DNA of 64,000 nt from assembly GCA_024688365.1 (NCBI GenBank), contig JAILEG010000011.1, forward strand, positions 62,001-126,000, given 5' to 3'. The position numbers were made by a program, and so were the translations under genes. The notes under the pieces were generated by a model, which did no database searches, had not been told where the DNA came from, and worked only from the letters and a program-made list of their open reading frames with translations. Below are positions 1-8,870 of this stretch, piece by piece; the stretch's first letter is position 1; each line of letters begins with the position of its first letter. Origin of the DNA: Prevotella sp. (GTDB lineage: Bacteria; Bacteroidota; Bacteroidia; Bacteroidales; Bacteroidaceae).

Positions 1-2
1 GC

Positions 3-851
3 GTGAAAGAGGGGGATGATTATTCGTTCTCTTTCTACAATGCACCAGCCATCATCATCAGAGACCTGAACACCCTTCAGCCCTCTCCGATGATCAGCCT
101 GGACTTTGATCTGGAACACTCCAAGTTTTTCTATCAGCATTTCACCTTCGACATCTTCAACCATAAGGTATGGTTGGGGTGCATGAAGCTGACATGGCCT
201 ATGGACGGCTACACGAAGGAGGATCTGGCTGACGACATAGAGTTAAACTCATTCGACGACCGTTTCTACACTACATCCAACCCCATCATGGCCGCTTTCG
301 ATTCCAGGACAGGCAAGCTGCACGGACGATACGGAAAGATGGAGGAAAGCCAGCGCAGGAGCAAGACGGGCTATTTCTTCAAGAACACCGTCTACACCCA
401 CTGCGGCAAGGACTTTCTCTATGGGAATGGCTATACAGGCATCCTCTACCTGAACGACAGCGCACATGTCGGGAACAGGGACAGGATGTACAAGGTGTTT
501 GACATTGACCTGAACGACATTCCGGCACCCGACTCCACAAAGTTCTTCACCTACGAGTATGGCACTTATTACGACCGTGTGTTCTGCCGTAACATCATGA
601 CCATGCAAATGGATGGGCAGCACATCTACTGCCTCGTCAGATATGGCATGCCAAAGGATGTGTCCGTAGCTGGCAACAGGTACACGTTCGTGGTCATCGA
701 CCGGAAAGACGGAGAGCGGAAGGAATATATCCTCCCCAACTATACTGATGCCAAGAGCCTGGGATATGGGCTGACCAACAATGACGGGAAGGTGACACCG
801 TTCGTCTTTATGAAAGACGGACAATCGCACTTCCTCAGACTATTGAACTGA
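3..851 (+). CDS. C-terminal part of a hypothetical, possibly propeller-like protein
   Basis: The frame is open from the left edge to a TGA at 849-851. The GTG at position 3 is probably internal, so the gene most likely continues upstream of the window. The visible 282 residues are rich in aromatic residues and in alternating beta-type segments (for example DRMYKVFDIDLND and YTFVVIDRKDGERK). That pattern fits the periplasmic six-bladed propeller-like lipoproteins common in Bacteroidales, but I see no diagnostic motif. Without the N-terminus I cannot say whether it is a lipoprotein. It is followed by about 160 bp of noncoding DNA before metF, so the two are probably transcribed separately. Confidence 0.6.
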   Translation: MKEGDDYSFSFYNAPAIIIRDLNTLQPSPMISLDFDLEHSKFFYQHFTFDIFNHKVWLGCMKLTWPMDGYTKEDLADDIELNSFDDRFYTTSNPIMAAFDSRTGKLHGRYGKMEESQRRSKTGYFFKNTVYTHCGKDFLYGNGYTGILYLNDSAHVGNRDRMYKVFDIDLNDIPAPDSTKFFTYEYGTYYDRVFCRNIMTMQMDGQHIYCLVRYGMPKDVSVAGNRYTFVVIDRKDGERKEYILPNYTDAKSLGYGLTNNDGKVTPFVFMKDGQSHFLRLLN

Positions 852-981
852 CACGATTCCACTTCCTGCCGCAAGCGCGGAAGCGGAGCCACCACGGCAA
901 AGCCTGTTCCCGACACGTGCTTTTTGCCATGATGGCTTTCCTTTTCTATCTTCCTTGGCCCGTTTTCTCACATTTATTTGC

Positions 982-989
982 TAACTTTG
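982..989 (+). promoter_or_regulatory. Putative -7 element (TAACTTTG) before metF
   Basis: TAACTTTG matches the Bacteroidota -7 consensus TAnnTTTG and lies 21 bp before the metF ATG, implying a very short leader. No good -33 element is seen at the usual 19-20 bp spacing. Confidence 0.4.
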
Positions 990-1010
990 TAGCCAAATGT
1001 ACAGTAGCGC

Positions 1011-1967
1011 ATGGATATAAAGAAACTTCTGAGCGATGGGACCGGGGGGAGACATTTCTCCTTTGAGGTGCTGCCGCCGCTGAAAGGCAATGGGACGGCT
1101 GCTCTTTTCCGCACCATTGACCAGCTGACGGAATTCAACCCTCTCTTCATCAATATCACTACACACCACAGCGAGTTCGTCTACCATGAGCGGGAGGACG
1201 GACTGCTGGAACGGCAGAGCATACGCCGCCGCCCTGGGACTGTTGCCATCGCCGCCGCCATACAACAGCGATACGGTATTCCCGTCATTCCACACATCAT
1301 CTGCTCAGGAGCCACAAAAGAGGATATAGAATACGAACTGCTCGATCTGCAGTTCCTCGGTATTGACACGCTCATGCTGCTGCGCGGCGACAAGGCACGG
1401 GAAGACCGCCATTTCACCCCCACCAAAGGAGGGCACAGCCACACCACGGAGCTGATGGAACAGGTGAGAACGTTCAACAAGGGCATATTCACTGACGGGT
1501 CTATGATGAAGCATCCAGGCAATCCCTTCACCTATGGAGTGGCATGCTATCCCGAGAAACACGAGGAAGCCCCCAACATGGAGCAGGACTTGCGCTATCT
1601 GAAACTGAAGCAGGACTTGGGTGCTTCCTTCGCCGTCACCCAGCTCTTCTATGACAACAGGAAATTCTATGACTTCCTGCAGCGTGCCCGCAACATAGGC
1701 ATCACCATGCCCATCATCCCAGGCATCAAGCCGTTTGCCAAACTGTCACAGCTGAACATCGTGCCCAAAACATTCCACTGTGACATTCCAGAGGAGCTTG
1801 CCGGACTGGCACAACACTGCAAAACCGATGAAGAAGCAAGGGAATTGGGCATTGAGTGGACCATGCGGCAGGTGAAAGACCTCTATGCACATGGTATCAA
1901 CAACGTACACTTCTACACCGTGTCAGCCGTCAGCAGCGTGCATGAGGTGGTAAAGCGGCTCTTATAG
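1011..1967 (+). CDS. metF: Methylenetetrahydrofolate reductase MetF
   Basis: A 318-residue protein close to the usual length of bacterial MetF (about 300). MetF is a cytosolic flavoenzyme that reduces 5,10-methylene-THF to 5-methyl-THF, the methyl donor for methionine synthesis. The N-terminal HFSFEVLPP segment carries the conserved glutamate (E19) of the TIM barrel, and the LMLLRGD segment at 121-127 contains the flavin/folate-binding aspartate. PLFINITTHH and VTQLFYDN are further family blocks. The start is the only good ATG after the promoter-like TAACTTTG at 982-989. The next gene, the clamp-loader subunit, begins 46 bp downstream on the same strand, so they may be cotranscribed, with no obvious functional link. 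Confidence 0.93.
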   Translation: MDIKKLLSDGTGGRHFSFEVLPPLKGNGTAALFRTIDQLTEFNPLFINITTHHSEFVYHEREDGLLERQSIRRRPGTVAIAAAIQQRYGIPVIPHIICSGATKEDIEYELLDLQFLGIDTLMLLRGDKAREDRHFTPTKGGHSHTTELMEQVRTFNKGIFTDGSMMKHPGNPFTYGVACYPEKHEEAPNMEQDLRYLKLKQDLGASFAVTQLFYDNRKFYDFLQRARNIGITMPIIPGIKPFAKLSQLNIVPKTFHCDIPEELAGLAQHCKTDEEARELGIEWTMRQVKDLYAHGINNVHFYTVSAVSSVHEVVKRLL

Positions 1968-2013
1968 ACAAGAGCAAGGCTGCCGGAAACAGAACTAAGC
2001 AGAACTATAGAAG

Positions 2014-3144
2014 ATGGACTTTTCAGAAGTTATAGGACAGGAGGACGCTAAGCAACGGCTCATGCAGATGGTGAAGGAGGACCGTGTGCCCCACGCCCTG
2101 CTCTTCTGCGGACCGGAAGGAACAGGGAAAATGGCCCTGGCAATGGCTTTCGCCAGTTACCTGATTGCCGGTGACAGGACTGATGCAGCCGCAACGGCCA
2201 ATACCCTTGCTATGCTACGGAAGTGGGAACATCCTGACCTCCACTTCTCCTATCCCACCATCAAGCTTCCCAGCATGGGCAGCGACCACCAGCCCGTCAG
2301 CAGCGACTTCGCAAAGGAATGGCACGGGATGCTCCAGCAGGGGGCTTACTTCACCATGAGCCAATGGATGGGACAGATGGGAGCCACCACTCAGCAAGCC
2401 ATCATCACGGGTGCCGAGAGCGATGAGCTATCACGGGTGCTGGCACTGAAGTCGAGCCAGGGAGGCTATAAGGTGGCTGTCATCTGGCGGCCTGAGCGCA
2501 TGAACCTCACTTCAGCCAACAAGCTGCTGAAGCTGCTGGAGGAACCACCACTGGGGACGGTGTTCCTCATGGTGTGCGAGGAGCCGGAGAAGCTCCTGGA
2601 AACCATCATCAGCCGGACACAGCGCATCGACGTGAAGCGCATCGACGACGCAGCCATTGAGCAGGCACTTGTCAGCCAGAGGGGCATTGACGCTGATGCC
2701 GCCCACCGTGTCGCCCGTATCGCCCACGGCAGCTGGCTGAAAGCATTGGAATCACTTGACACCGGAAATGAGAACCGAGAGTTCCTCAGCATGTTCCAAA
2801 TGCTCATGCGCCTCTGCTACATGCGAAACGTGAAGGACCTGAAACGCTGGAGCGAGGTGGTGGCTGGATACGGACGTGAGAAGGAACGCCGCATGCTGAC
2901 TTACTTCCAGCAGCAGGTGCGGGAGAATTTCATGTTCAACTTCCGCAATCCCGAGCTTATCTACATGACACTGGAGGAGGAGAACTTCGCCAAGAACTTT
3001 GCCCGGTTCATCAATGAGGCGAACGTCATTGAGATTAATGAACTCTTTGAGCGTGCCAGCCGGGACATCGGACAGAATGCCAACTCAAAGGTTGTCTTCT
3101 ACGATGTGGCACTGAAGCTGATAGTCCTGCTGTTGAAGAAATAG
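2014..3144 (+). CDS. holB: DNA polymerase III delta-prime subunit (clamp loader)
   Basis: A 376-residue AAA+ protein. Its N-terminus (MDFSEVIGQEDAKQRL, then VPHALLFCGPEGTGK with the P-loop at 33-39) is typical of the delta-prime or gamma/tau clamp-loader fold. SANKLLKLLEEPP and the SRTQRI segment are the conserved LLKxLEEP and SRC-like motifs. The role is loading the beta sliding clamp at the replication fork. The short length and absence of a long C-terminal tau region favour delta-prime over DnaX. The stretch after the P-loop has no cysteines, so the zinc module found in E. coli clamp-loader subunits appears to be absent. It precedes ricT and gldH on the same strand, an order I associate with Bacteroidales genomes. 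Confidence 0.88.
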   Translation: MDFSEVIGQEDAKQRLMQMVKEDRVPHALLFCGPEGTGKMALAMAFASYLIAGDRTDAAATANTLAMLRKWEHPDLHFSYPTIKLPSMGSDHQPVSSDFAKEWHGMLQQGAYFTMSQWMGQMGATTQQAIITGAESDELSRVLALKSSQGGYKVAVIWRPERMNLTSANKLLKLLEEPPLGTVFLMVCEEPEKLLETIISRTQRIDVKRIDDAAIEQALVSQRGIDADAAHRVARIAHGSWLKALESLDTGNENREFLSMFQMLMRLCYMRNVKDLKRWSEVVAGYGREKERRMLTYFQQQVRENFMFNFRNPELIYMTLEEENFAKNFARFINEANVIEINELFERASRDIGQNANSKVVFYDVALKLIVLLLKK

Positions 3145-3194
3145 CGAGCGGACAATCACCGCTCATTCTCGTGGTACCCTATCACTGCTTATCA

Positions 3195-3270
3195 TCGCTC
3201 GTCCCTCTATCGTTACCTATCATTATCCATCATCATTTATCATTGCCTATCATCGCTTATCATTGCCCAA
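3195..3270 (+). repeat. Degenerate tandem repeat of about 10-11 bp ahead of the ricT-like gene
   Basis: The stretch repeats TATCATTGCC, TATCATCGCT and TATCATTATC units several times with small changes. It is strongly strand-asymmetric (pyrimidine-rich on the + strand). It lies between the clamp-loader stop and the ricT start and happens to be free of stops in the ricT frame. Confidence 0.6.
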
Positions 3271-3302
3271 AAGCAATAAACATAAATAAAAAACAAAAAT
3301 CA

Positions 3303-4625
3303 ATGGATTATAAAGATATGAAGTTCAAGGTCTGGCACGGTTGCGACCGTGGCCTGTGCCATCAAGGATGCGGCAGACAGGACCGACAGCTGAACACGTT
3401 TGACTGGCTGGCTGATGTCCCCGGCAACAACCAGACCACTGACCTTGTTGAGGTGCAGTTCAAGAACACCCGAAAGGGTTATTATCACAACGTCAACAAC
3501 CTCGACCTCAAGAAAGGTGACGTAGTGGCTGTGGAAGCCAACCCGGGACATGACATCGGTGTGGTCACACTGACAGGACGGCTGGTGAGGCTACAGATAA
3601 AGAAATCATCATGCGTGAAGTCGCCTGACGATATCAAGCGTGTCTACCGGCTTGCCAAGGAGGTCGACATGCAGAAGTTCCATGAGGCTAAGGCTCGCGA
3701 GCATACAACGATGATTGAGAGCCGACAGATTGCCAAAGGCCTGGGACTGAAAATGAAAATCGGTGACGTGGAGTACCAAGGCGACGGCAACAAAGCCATC
3801 TTCTATTACATAGCCGATGAACGTGTCGACTTCCGGCAGCTTATCAAAGACCTTGCCGCTGCTTTCCACGTACGCATCGAGATGAAGCAGATTGGTGCCC
3901 GACAGGAGGCAGGACGCATTGGCGGAACGGGGCCCTGCGGCCGCGAGCTGTGCTGTGCCACCTGGATGAAGAACTTCTCAAGCGTTTCCACTACTGCTGC
4001 GCGCTTTCAGGACATCTCACTCAACCCGACGAAGCTCGCCGGCATGTGTGCCAAGCTGAAGTGCTGCCTGAACTACGAGGTGGACAACTATGTGGAAGCA
4101 AGCCGAAAGCTGCCCAGCAGAGAGGTCATTCTGCAGACCATGGACGGTGAGTATCATCTCTTCAAGACAGATATTCTCAGCGGGCAATGCACCTACTCCA
4201 CCGACAAGAACCTTGCCTCCAACCTTGAGACCATCAGTGCTGAACGTGCCAAGGAGATTATCGACATGAACCGCCGTGGAGAGAAGCCGCTCTCACTCAT
4301 GGAAGACGGTAAGGCTAAACCCGTGAAACAGTCCGCTGACCTGTTGGCTGGTGCTGACATCAGCCGTTTTGACAAGACAAAGAAACACCGGAAGAATAAC
4401 CAGCCACGTGGCAATGGCGGCCAACAGACTGGCCGGCCGACACGTGACAATCGCCGTAACCAGCGTGAGCAGCGGGGCGCGCAGGAGGGCAGACGGCCGC
4501 AATATCCCAACCGCCGGACCAACGGCAATGGTTCCCGTCCAACGCAACAACGGCAGGATCACGGCACTGCCAGACACAACAATGAGATAAAACAACCACA
4601 GCAAACGGGGAAATCACAGGAATGA
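3303..4625 (+). CDS. ricT: PSP1/RicT-family regulatory iron-sulfur protein
   Basis: The PSP1 domain occupies about residues 20-300 of 440. The family signatures GPCGRELCC and LKCCLNYE are cysteine-rich blocks; in Bacillus RicT the cysteines take part in a [4Fe-4S] complex with RicA/RicF that affects RNA maturation and development. An extra N-terminal pair of cysteine blocks (CDRGLCHQGCG) is also present. The last 130 residues are a low-complexity basic tail rich in R, N, Q and G, which may bind RNA. I start at the ATG at 3303 (MDYKDMKF) because the 44 in-frame upstream residues are encoded by a tandem repeat and look non-biological. The stop overlaps the gldH start as ATGA, indicating translational coupling. 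The role in this phylum is not known to me. Confidence 0.85.
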   Translation: MDYKDMKFKVWHGCDRGLCHQGCGRQDRQLNTFDWLADVPGNNQTTDLVEVQFKNTRKGYYHNVNNLDLKKGDVVAVEANPGHDIGVVTLTGRLVRLQIKKSSCVKSPDDIKRVYRLAKEVDMQKFHEAKAREHTTMIESRQIAKGLGLKMKIGDVEYQGDGNKAIFYYIADERVDFRQLIKDLAAAFHVRIEMKQIGARQEAGRIGGTGPCGRELCCATWMKNFSSVSTTAARFQDISLNPTKLAGMCAKLKCCLNYEVDNYVEASRKLPSREVILQTMDGEYHLFKTDILSGQCTYSTDKNLASNLETISAERAKEIIDMNRRGEKPLSLMEDGKAKPVKQSADLLAGADISRFDKTKKHRKNNQPRGNGGQQTGRPTRDNRRNQREQRGAQEGRRPQYPNRRTNGNGSRPTQQRQDHGTARHNNEIKQPQQTGKSQE

Positions 4626-5119
4626 GAAGTAAGGTTTGCACCTTATTATATACAATAGCACTCATGGCCACAGTCATTGGGGCTGGTTCATGTTCTGACC
4701 CACGCACCTATGACCACTACGAGAGTGTGCCGATGAAGGGATGGGAGCGGAATGACACACTCTCATTCAATGTTCCCCGCCAGTGGGAAGGACTTTATCA
4801 GCTCGACCTGGGCTTACGTGCCTCACAGGCTTTCCCTTACAAGGAAATCACGCTGATCATGGAACGCACCGTCATCAACTACCGTCACCGCATGAAACAA
4901 GAGAAGCGGTTTCAGGACACGGTACGATGCGAGATCATCAACGACAAGGGGATGCTGATGGGAAAAGATGGGGTCAGCAGCAGCGAGATACGCTATCACA
5001 TCACTGATTTCCGTCTCATCCGCAGCGATTCTCTCCACATCACTCTCCGCCACGTCATGAGCCGGGATGCCGTGCCAGGAATCAGTAATGTGGGAATAAG
5101 GCTGACCAAGCTCCAATAA
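4622..5119 (+). CDS. gldH: Gliding motility lipoprotein GldH
   Basis: A 165-residue protein with a signal peptide ending in a lipobox (GAGSC, mature Cys near residue 24) and the family pattern of aromatic strands: MKGWERNDTLSFNVP, YKEITLIMER and VGIRLTKLQ at the end. GldH was found as a protein needed for gliding and T9SS-dependent functions in Flavobacterium johnsoniae; it is also kept in non-gliding Bacteroidales. ATGA overlap with the ricT-like gene shows cotranslation. A large perfect hairpin (5141-5190) follows and should terminate the metF-to-gldH transcript. A second T9SS-related gene, porT, lies at 41989. Confidence 0.85.
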   Translation: MRSKVCTLLYTIALMATVIGAGSCSDPRTYDHYESVPMKGWERNDTLSFNVPRQWEGLYQLDLGLRASQAFPYKEITLIMERTVINYRHRMKQEKRFQDTVRCEIINDKGMLMGKDGVSSSEIRYHITDFRLIRSDSLHITLRHVMSRDAVPGISNVGIRLTKLQ

Positions 5120-5140
5120 CCCCACATTACTCTATCGAAA

Positions 5141-5190
5141 TCATGCCAGTGCCCCTACATTCTTCTGAGAATATAGGGGCACTGGCATGA
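5141..5190. terminator. Large bidirectional hairpin between gldH and rodA
   Basis: A perfect 17-bp inverted repeat (5141-5157 with 5174-5190) continues after one mismatch into a further 5-bp stem with a TCTG loop. It sits in the 80-bp gap between convergent gldH (+) and rodA (-), so it can end transcription from both sides. No long T-run flanks it. Confidence 0.8.
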
Positions 5191-5199
5191 TAACATGTA

Positions 5200-6675
5200 T
5201 TATTGCCGGATAAGATTTCTGCCCGCATCTATGCGCAGGAAGATGAACAGCAGCAATGTGAACCCCCAAAGGGAAGAACCACCATAACTGAAGAACGGCA
5301 ACGGGATACCGATAACTGGTGTTAAGCCCAGCACCATCCCCACATTGATAAACACATGGAAGAGAAATATACTCGCCACACAATAACCATAGACTCGGCC
5401 GAACTTGAAGGGCTGCCGTTCGGCAAGATACATCAGTCTGAGAATAAGACAAAGGAAGAGTACCAACACTGAGGCGGATCCTAAGAAGCCCTCCTCCTCA
5501 CCTACCGTGCAGAAGATGAAGTCGGTGTCCTGTTCTGGGACAAATTTCAACTTGGTCTGTGTGCCGTTCAGGAATCCTTTGCCTTGCAAGCCGCCCGAGC
5601 CTATGGCTATCTCACTCTGATGCACATTATAACCAGCTCCGGCCAAGTCCTCATCAAGTCCCAACAGCACGTTGATACGCACACGCTGATGGGGCTGCAT
5701 GACATCATTCAGCACGTAGTCGGCCGAATAGAAAAAGGCAATTGAGCCTAAGGCAAACAGTGCGATATAGTAGTAATGGACAAAACGAGTGTTCATGGCA
5801 TTATAGACCAGATAGCCTATGACACCAGCCGACAGCACAAGCTGAACCCATACTATATCGAACGGGATGACATACTCGGAGAAGAGCAAGGCAATCCCCG
5901 TGAGGCCAAGGACATAAGTCAGCAGCAGGCGGGTCTTCGGCCTGTCGCCAACATAAACCCACACCATCGCTGAGGTGAATATCTGGACAAGGAGCAGGAC
6001 GACAAACTTACCCACAGAAGTAGGTGTGTCCCACAGAAGAACTTCCTCATATTTAATTCCGACGACGAAGTAGATGACCATTGCCAGTCCTGTAAAAAGA
6101 AACGAGCCTGGCATGCCCTCGCGGTACAGCATCAGAAAGAAAGATAGATAAACCAATGCAGATCCTGTCTCACGCTGCCCCACGATACAGAGCATCGGCA
6201 GAAAGATGATGCCACAAGCTCCAGCAAAATGCTTCCAGTTCTGCATGGTAAAACCATACGCTGACATGAATTTAGCTATAGCCAATGCTGTGGCGAACTT
6301 GGCGAACTCTGCTGGCTGCAGGCGCAGCGGTCCAAGCACAAGCCACGATCGGGAACCTTTGATTGAATGAGGATTGAAGATGGTGGCAAAGAGCAACAGC
6401 ACCAGCAGACCATAAATAACGTAGGCAAAAGTATCATAGAAACGGTCATCCATCATCAGCAGCACAAAACCCAGGCAGATAGAGGTGCCTATCCAGACCA
6501 CCTGCATCCCCGAACGGCTGGACAGGGAGAATATCTCTGTATCACCATACGTGTAGCTGGCACCACACACGCTTACCCATCCGAAGATGAGTAATGCCAG
6601 ATAGATTCCTATTGTCCACCAGTCCAATGAGCGGAGGACACCCGGTTGCCTGTCGGCTGTATAATTACTTGACAC
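5200..6675 (-). CDS. rodA: Rod shape-determining protein RodA (SEDS glycosyltransferase)
   Basis: A 491-residue polytopic membrane protein with about ten hydrophobic segments. The SEDS signature PFFSYGGSS is at residues 460-468, and GSRSWLVLGPLRLQPAEFAK is the conserved first periplasmic block. RodA polymerises lipid II glycan strands in the elongasome together with PBP2. It is longer than E. coli RodA (370 aa), mainly because of extra hydrophobic segments in the middle (about 150-330), which is common in Bacteroidota. Its ATG is 17 bp after the stop of mrdA, at the end of the mreB-mreC-mreD-mrdA-rodA run. Confidence 0.93.
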   Translation of the reverse strand: MSSNYTADRQPGVLRSLDWWTIGIYLALLIFGWVSVCGASYTYGDTEIFSLSSRSGMQVVWIGTSICLGFVLLMMDDRFYDTFAYVIYGLLVLLLFATIFNPHSIKGSRSWLVLGPLRLQPAEFAKFATALAIAKFMSAYGFTMQNWKHFAGACGIIFLPMLCIVGQRETGSALVYLSFFLMLYREGMPGSFLFTGLAMVIYFVVGIKYEEVLLWDTPTSVGKFVVLLLVQIFTSAMVWVYVGDRPKTRLLLTYVLGLTGIALLFSEYVIPFDIVWVQLVLSAGVIGYLVYNAMNTRFVHYYYIALFALGSIAFFYSADYVLNDVMQPHQRVRINVLLGLDEDLAGAGYNVHQSEIAIGSGGLQGKGFLNGTQTKLKFVPEQDTDFIFCTVGEEEGFLGSASVLVLFLCLILRLMYLAERQPFKFGRVYGYCVASIFLFHVFINVGMVLGLTPVIGIPLPFFSYGGSSLWGFTLLLFIFLRIDAGRNLIRQ

Positions 6676-6692
6676 AGTTATGTCTCCTTGCT

Positions 6693-8867
6693 TTAATTCT
6701 TTTCCCTGGACTTCCCTGAAGGCTTGTCCTTACCTTTATCTTTATTCTCTTTGCTATTGTCCTTATTCTCTCCTCCCTTACCCTTGTCCTTATCTTTCTC
6801 CCTTCGGTCCGGCTTGACAAGATCCTCATCTTCCACACGGATGGCAGGGTCATTCTGTGGCTGTTTTTTCTTCTCCTTCTCCTCTGCATCTTTCCTTTTC
6901 TGAGCTTCCTTGACTTTCTCTGCCTCAGCCATATCCTGCTTATCCTTGACCATACGCAGCGAGTCCTTGATTTGGTTCACCCGCTTGATGGAATCGAGAC
7001 GTAGAGAATCGGCATGGGAAAGCGGACGTTTGAATGGATAGGATATGTGCCGTTTCTGAATCTGATCCGCCTTTGCGGCATCACCAGGTGTAAGTTTTCC
7101 GTTGATGTACTGCTCTATCATCAAGGAACCGATAGGCACACCATACACAGCACCGAAGCCTCCATTCTCTACATAGACAGCAATGGCTATCTTGGGAGTG
7201 TCGACAGGGGCAAAACCCATGAACACGGAATGATCCTTGCCACGGTTCTGTGCTGTACCCGTCTTGCCAGCCAGCGTATAACCCGGATGAACAGCCTGCG
7301 CACAGGTTCCTCCACGGACTGACGAGACCATACCCGCCACCACCTCCTGATAAGCACGTACACTTCCCTTCGTGCGGTGATGCTCTGTATACGCACGGTC
7401 AAGACGCTTTCCCTGAATGCGCCGCACCACATGAGGCGTGACATAATATCCACGATTGGCTATAGTAGCACCGAGATTGGCTATCTGCAACGGTGTGAGG
7501 TTGACCTCTCCCTGACCGATGGATATGGAGATGACAGAGAGCGGATTCCATGTCTTGAATGCATGATCATAGAACTGTGCATTGGGAATCATTCCGCGCT
7601 TCTCCCCTGGCAGGTCAACGCCTAACTTATACCCGAAGCCCATTGACACCATGTAGTCACGCCACACGTTCATGGCTTCCTCCAGTGTCTTGTATTTTCT
7701 GCGGTTGGAAAGCATGTGATAGAGTCCCCAACAGAAGTAGGCATTGCATGAGGTACTCAGTGCCGGGACAAGAGAGAGAGGAGACGAATGAGCATGGCAA
7801 CCTACATGCAGGCCATGATAGGTAAAGCCATGATAGCAGGCATAGCGGGTTGAATCGGATATGATGCTCTCCGTATAATAAGTAACAGCCTGTCCCGTCT
7901 TGAACGTTGAGCCTGGGGGATACTGTCCCATAATAGCCCTATTGAGCAGTGGCTTTGCCGGATCAAGCGTCATATCATGCTGATGCTTACCCCGAAGCTT
8001 GCCTATCATTGAGCGGGGATCAAAGGTTGGTGAGGAGACCATTGCCAGAATCTGCCCAGTCTTAGGCTCTATGGCAACAACAGCACCCAGCTTCCCCTCC
8101 ATAAGACGCTCGCCCAAAGCCTGCAGGTCGGCATCAATGCCCAGCTGGAGGTCACGTCCTGGACGCGGTTTCTGGTCATACTTACCGTTCTGATAGCGTC
8201 CCTGTATCCGTCCATGAGCATCACGCAACAGAATCTGCACACCTTTACGCCCCCGGAGGTCTTTCTCATACTCACGCTCAATGCCCATCTTACCGATATA
8301 GTCACCCGGCTGATAGTAATCGTCCTCCTCCACATCACTCTGATTTACCTCAGCTACATCTCCCAGGACATGACCTCCTATGGGACGCTGGTACTGGCGA
8401 ATGCTCCGTTTCTGGATATAGAAGCCGGGGAAACGGTACAGTTTCTCCTGGAAGGCACTGAACTCCTTGTTACTCAACTGGCTGAGAAATAGCTGCTGGG
8501 TGAAGCGGGAATAACCTGGATTCCTGTTCCTGTCCTTGATTTCCTGCATACGCCTGTTGAAGAAAAGACGGGTGATATTCAATGCCTTGCAGAACTCAAG
8601 CGTATCAAGGTGTCCTGCCATCTCATTGGTGACGACCATGATGTCATATGCCGGCTGGTTATAGACGAGCAGCTTGCCCTTCCTGTCGGTTATGATACCA
8701 CGCGAAGGATATTCTATCTTCTTCAGAAAGGCATTGGAATCAGCACTCTTCCGATAGTCGTCACTGGCTATCTGCAGGGCAAAAAGGCGTATAATATAAA
8801 TCACCACGATGCCTACTGCAACAGCACTAAGCACAAGGCGACGTTTCTCAAGGTCGTAATTCTTCAT
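6693..8867 (-). CDS. mrdA: Penicillin-binding protein 2 (elongation transpeptidase)
   Basis: A 724-residue class B PBP with an N-terminal membrane anchor (about 10-32), a dimerisation domain, and transpeptidase motifs STFK (S320, K323), SCN (373-375) and KTG (535-537). It cross-links peptidoglycan during rod elongation and works with RodA, encoded just downstream. The last 80 or so residues (from about 645) are an unusual low-complexity tail dominated by Lys, Glu and Asp that is absent from E. coli PBP2; it would lie in the periplasm. The start is 3 bp after the mreD stop, so the genes are tightly coupled. Confidence 0.93.
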   Translation of the reverse strand: MKNYDLEKRRLVLSAVAVGIVVIYIIRLFALQIASDDYRKSADSNAFLKKIEYPSRGIITDRKGKLLVYNQPAYDIMVVTNEMAGHLDTLEFCKALNITRLFFNRRMQEIKDRNRNPGYSRFTQQLFLSQLSNKEFSAFQEKLYRFPGFYIQKRSIRQYQRPIGGHVLGDVAEVNQSDVEEDDYYQPGDYIGKMGIEREYEKDLRGRKGVQILLRDAHGRIQGRYQNGKYDQKPRPGRDLQLGIDADLQALGERLMEGKLGAVVAIEPKTGQILAMVSSPTFDPRSMIGKLRGKHQHDMTLDPAKPLLNRAIMGQYPPGSTFKTGQAVTYYTESIISDSTRYACYHGFTYHGLHVGCHAHSSPLSLVPALSTSCNAYFCWGLYHMLSNRRKYKTLEEAMNVWRDYMVSMGFGYKLGVDLPGEKRGMIPNAQFYDHAFKTWNPLSVISISIGQGEVNLTPLQIANLGATIANRGYYVTPHVVRRIQGKRLDRAYTEHHRTKGSVRAYQEVVAGMVSSVRGGTCAQAVHPGYTLAGKTGTAQNRGKDHSVFMGFAPVDTPKIAIAVYVENGGFGAVYGVPIGSLMIEQYINGKLTPGDAAKADQIQKRHISYPFKRPLSHADSLRLDSIKRVNQIKDSLRMVKDKQDMAEAEKVKEAQKRKDAEEKEKKKQPQNDPAIRVEDEDLVKPDRREKDKDKGKGGENKDNSKENKDKGKDKPSGKSREKN

Positions 8868-8870
8868 CTC

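Noticed and set aside
3171..3302. 44-residue N-terminal extension of the ricT-like protein
   Set aside because: It encodes only the tandem repeat (His/Ile/Leu-rich) and a Lys-rich stretch; the conserved protein begins at 3303.
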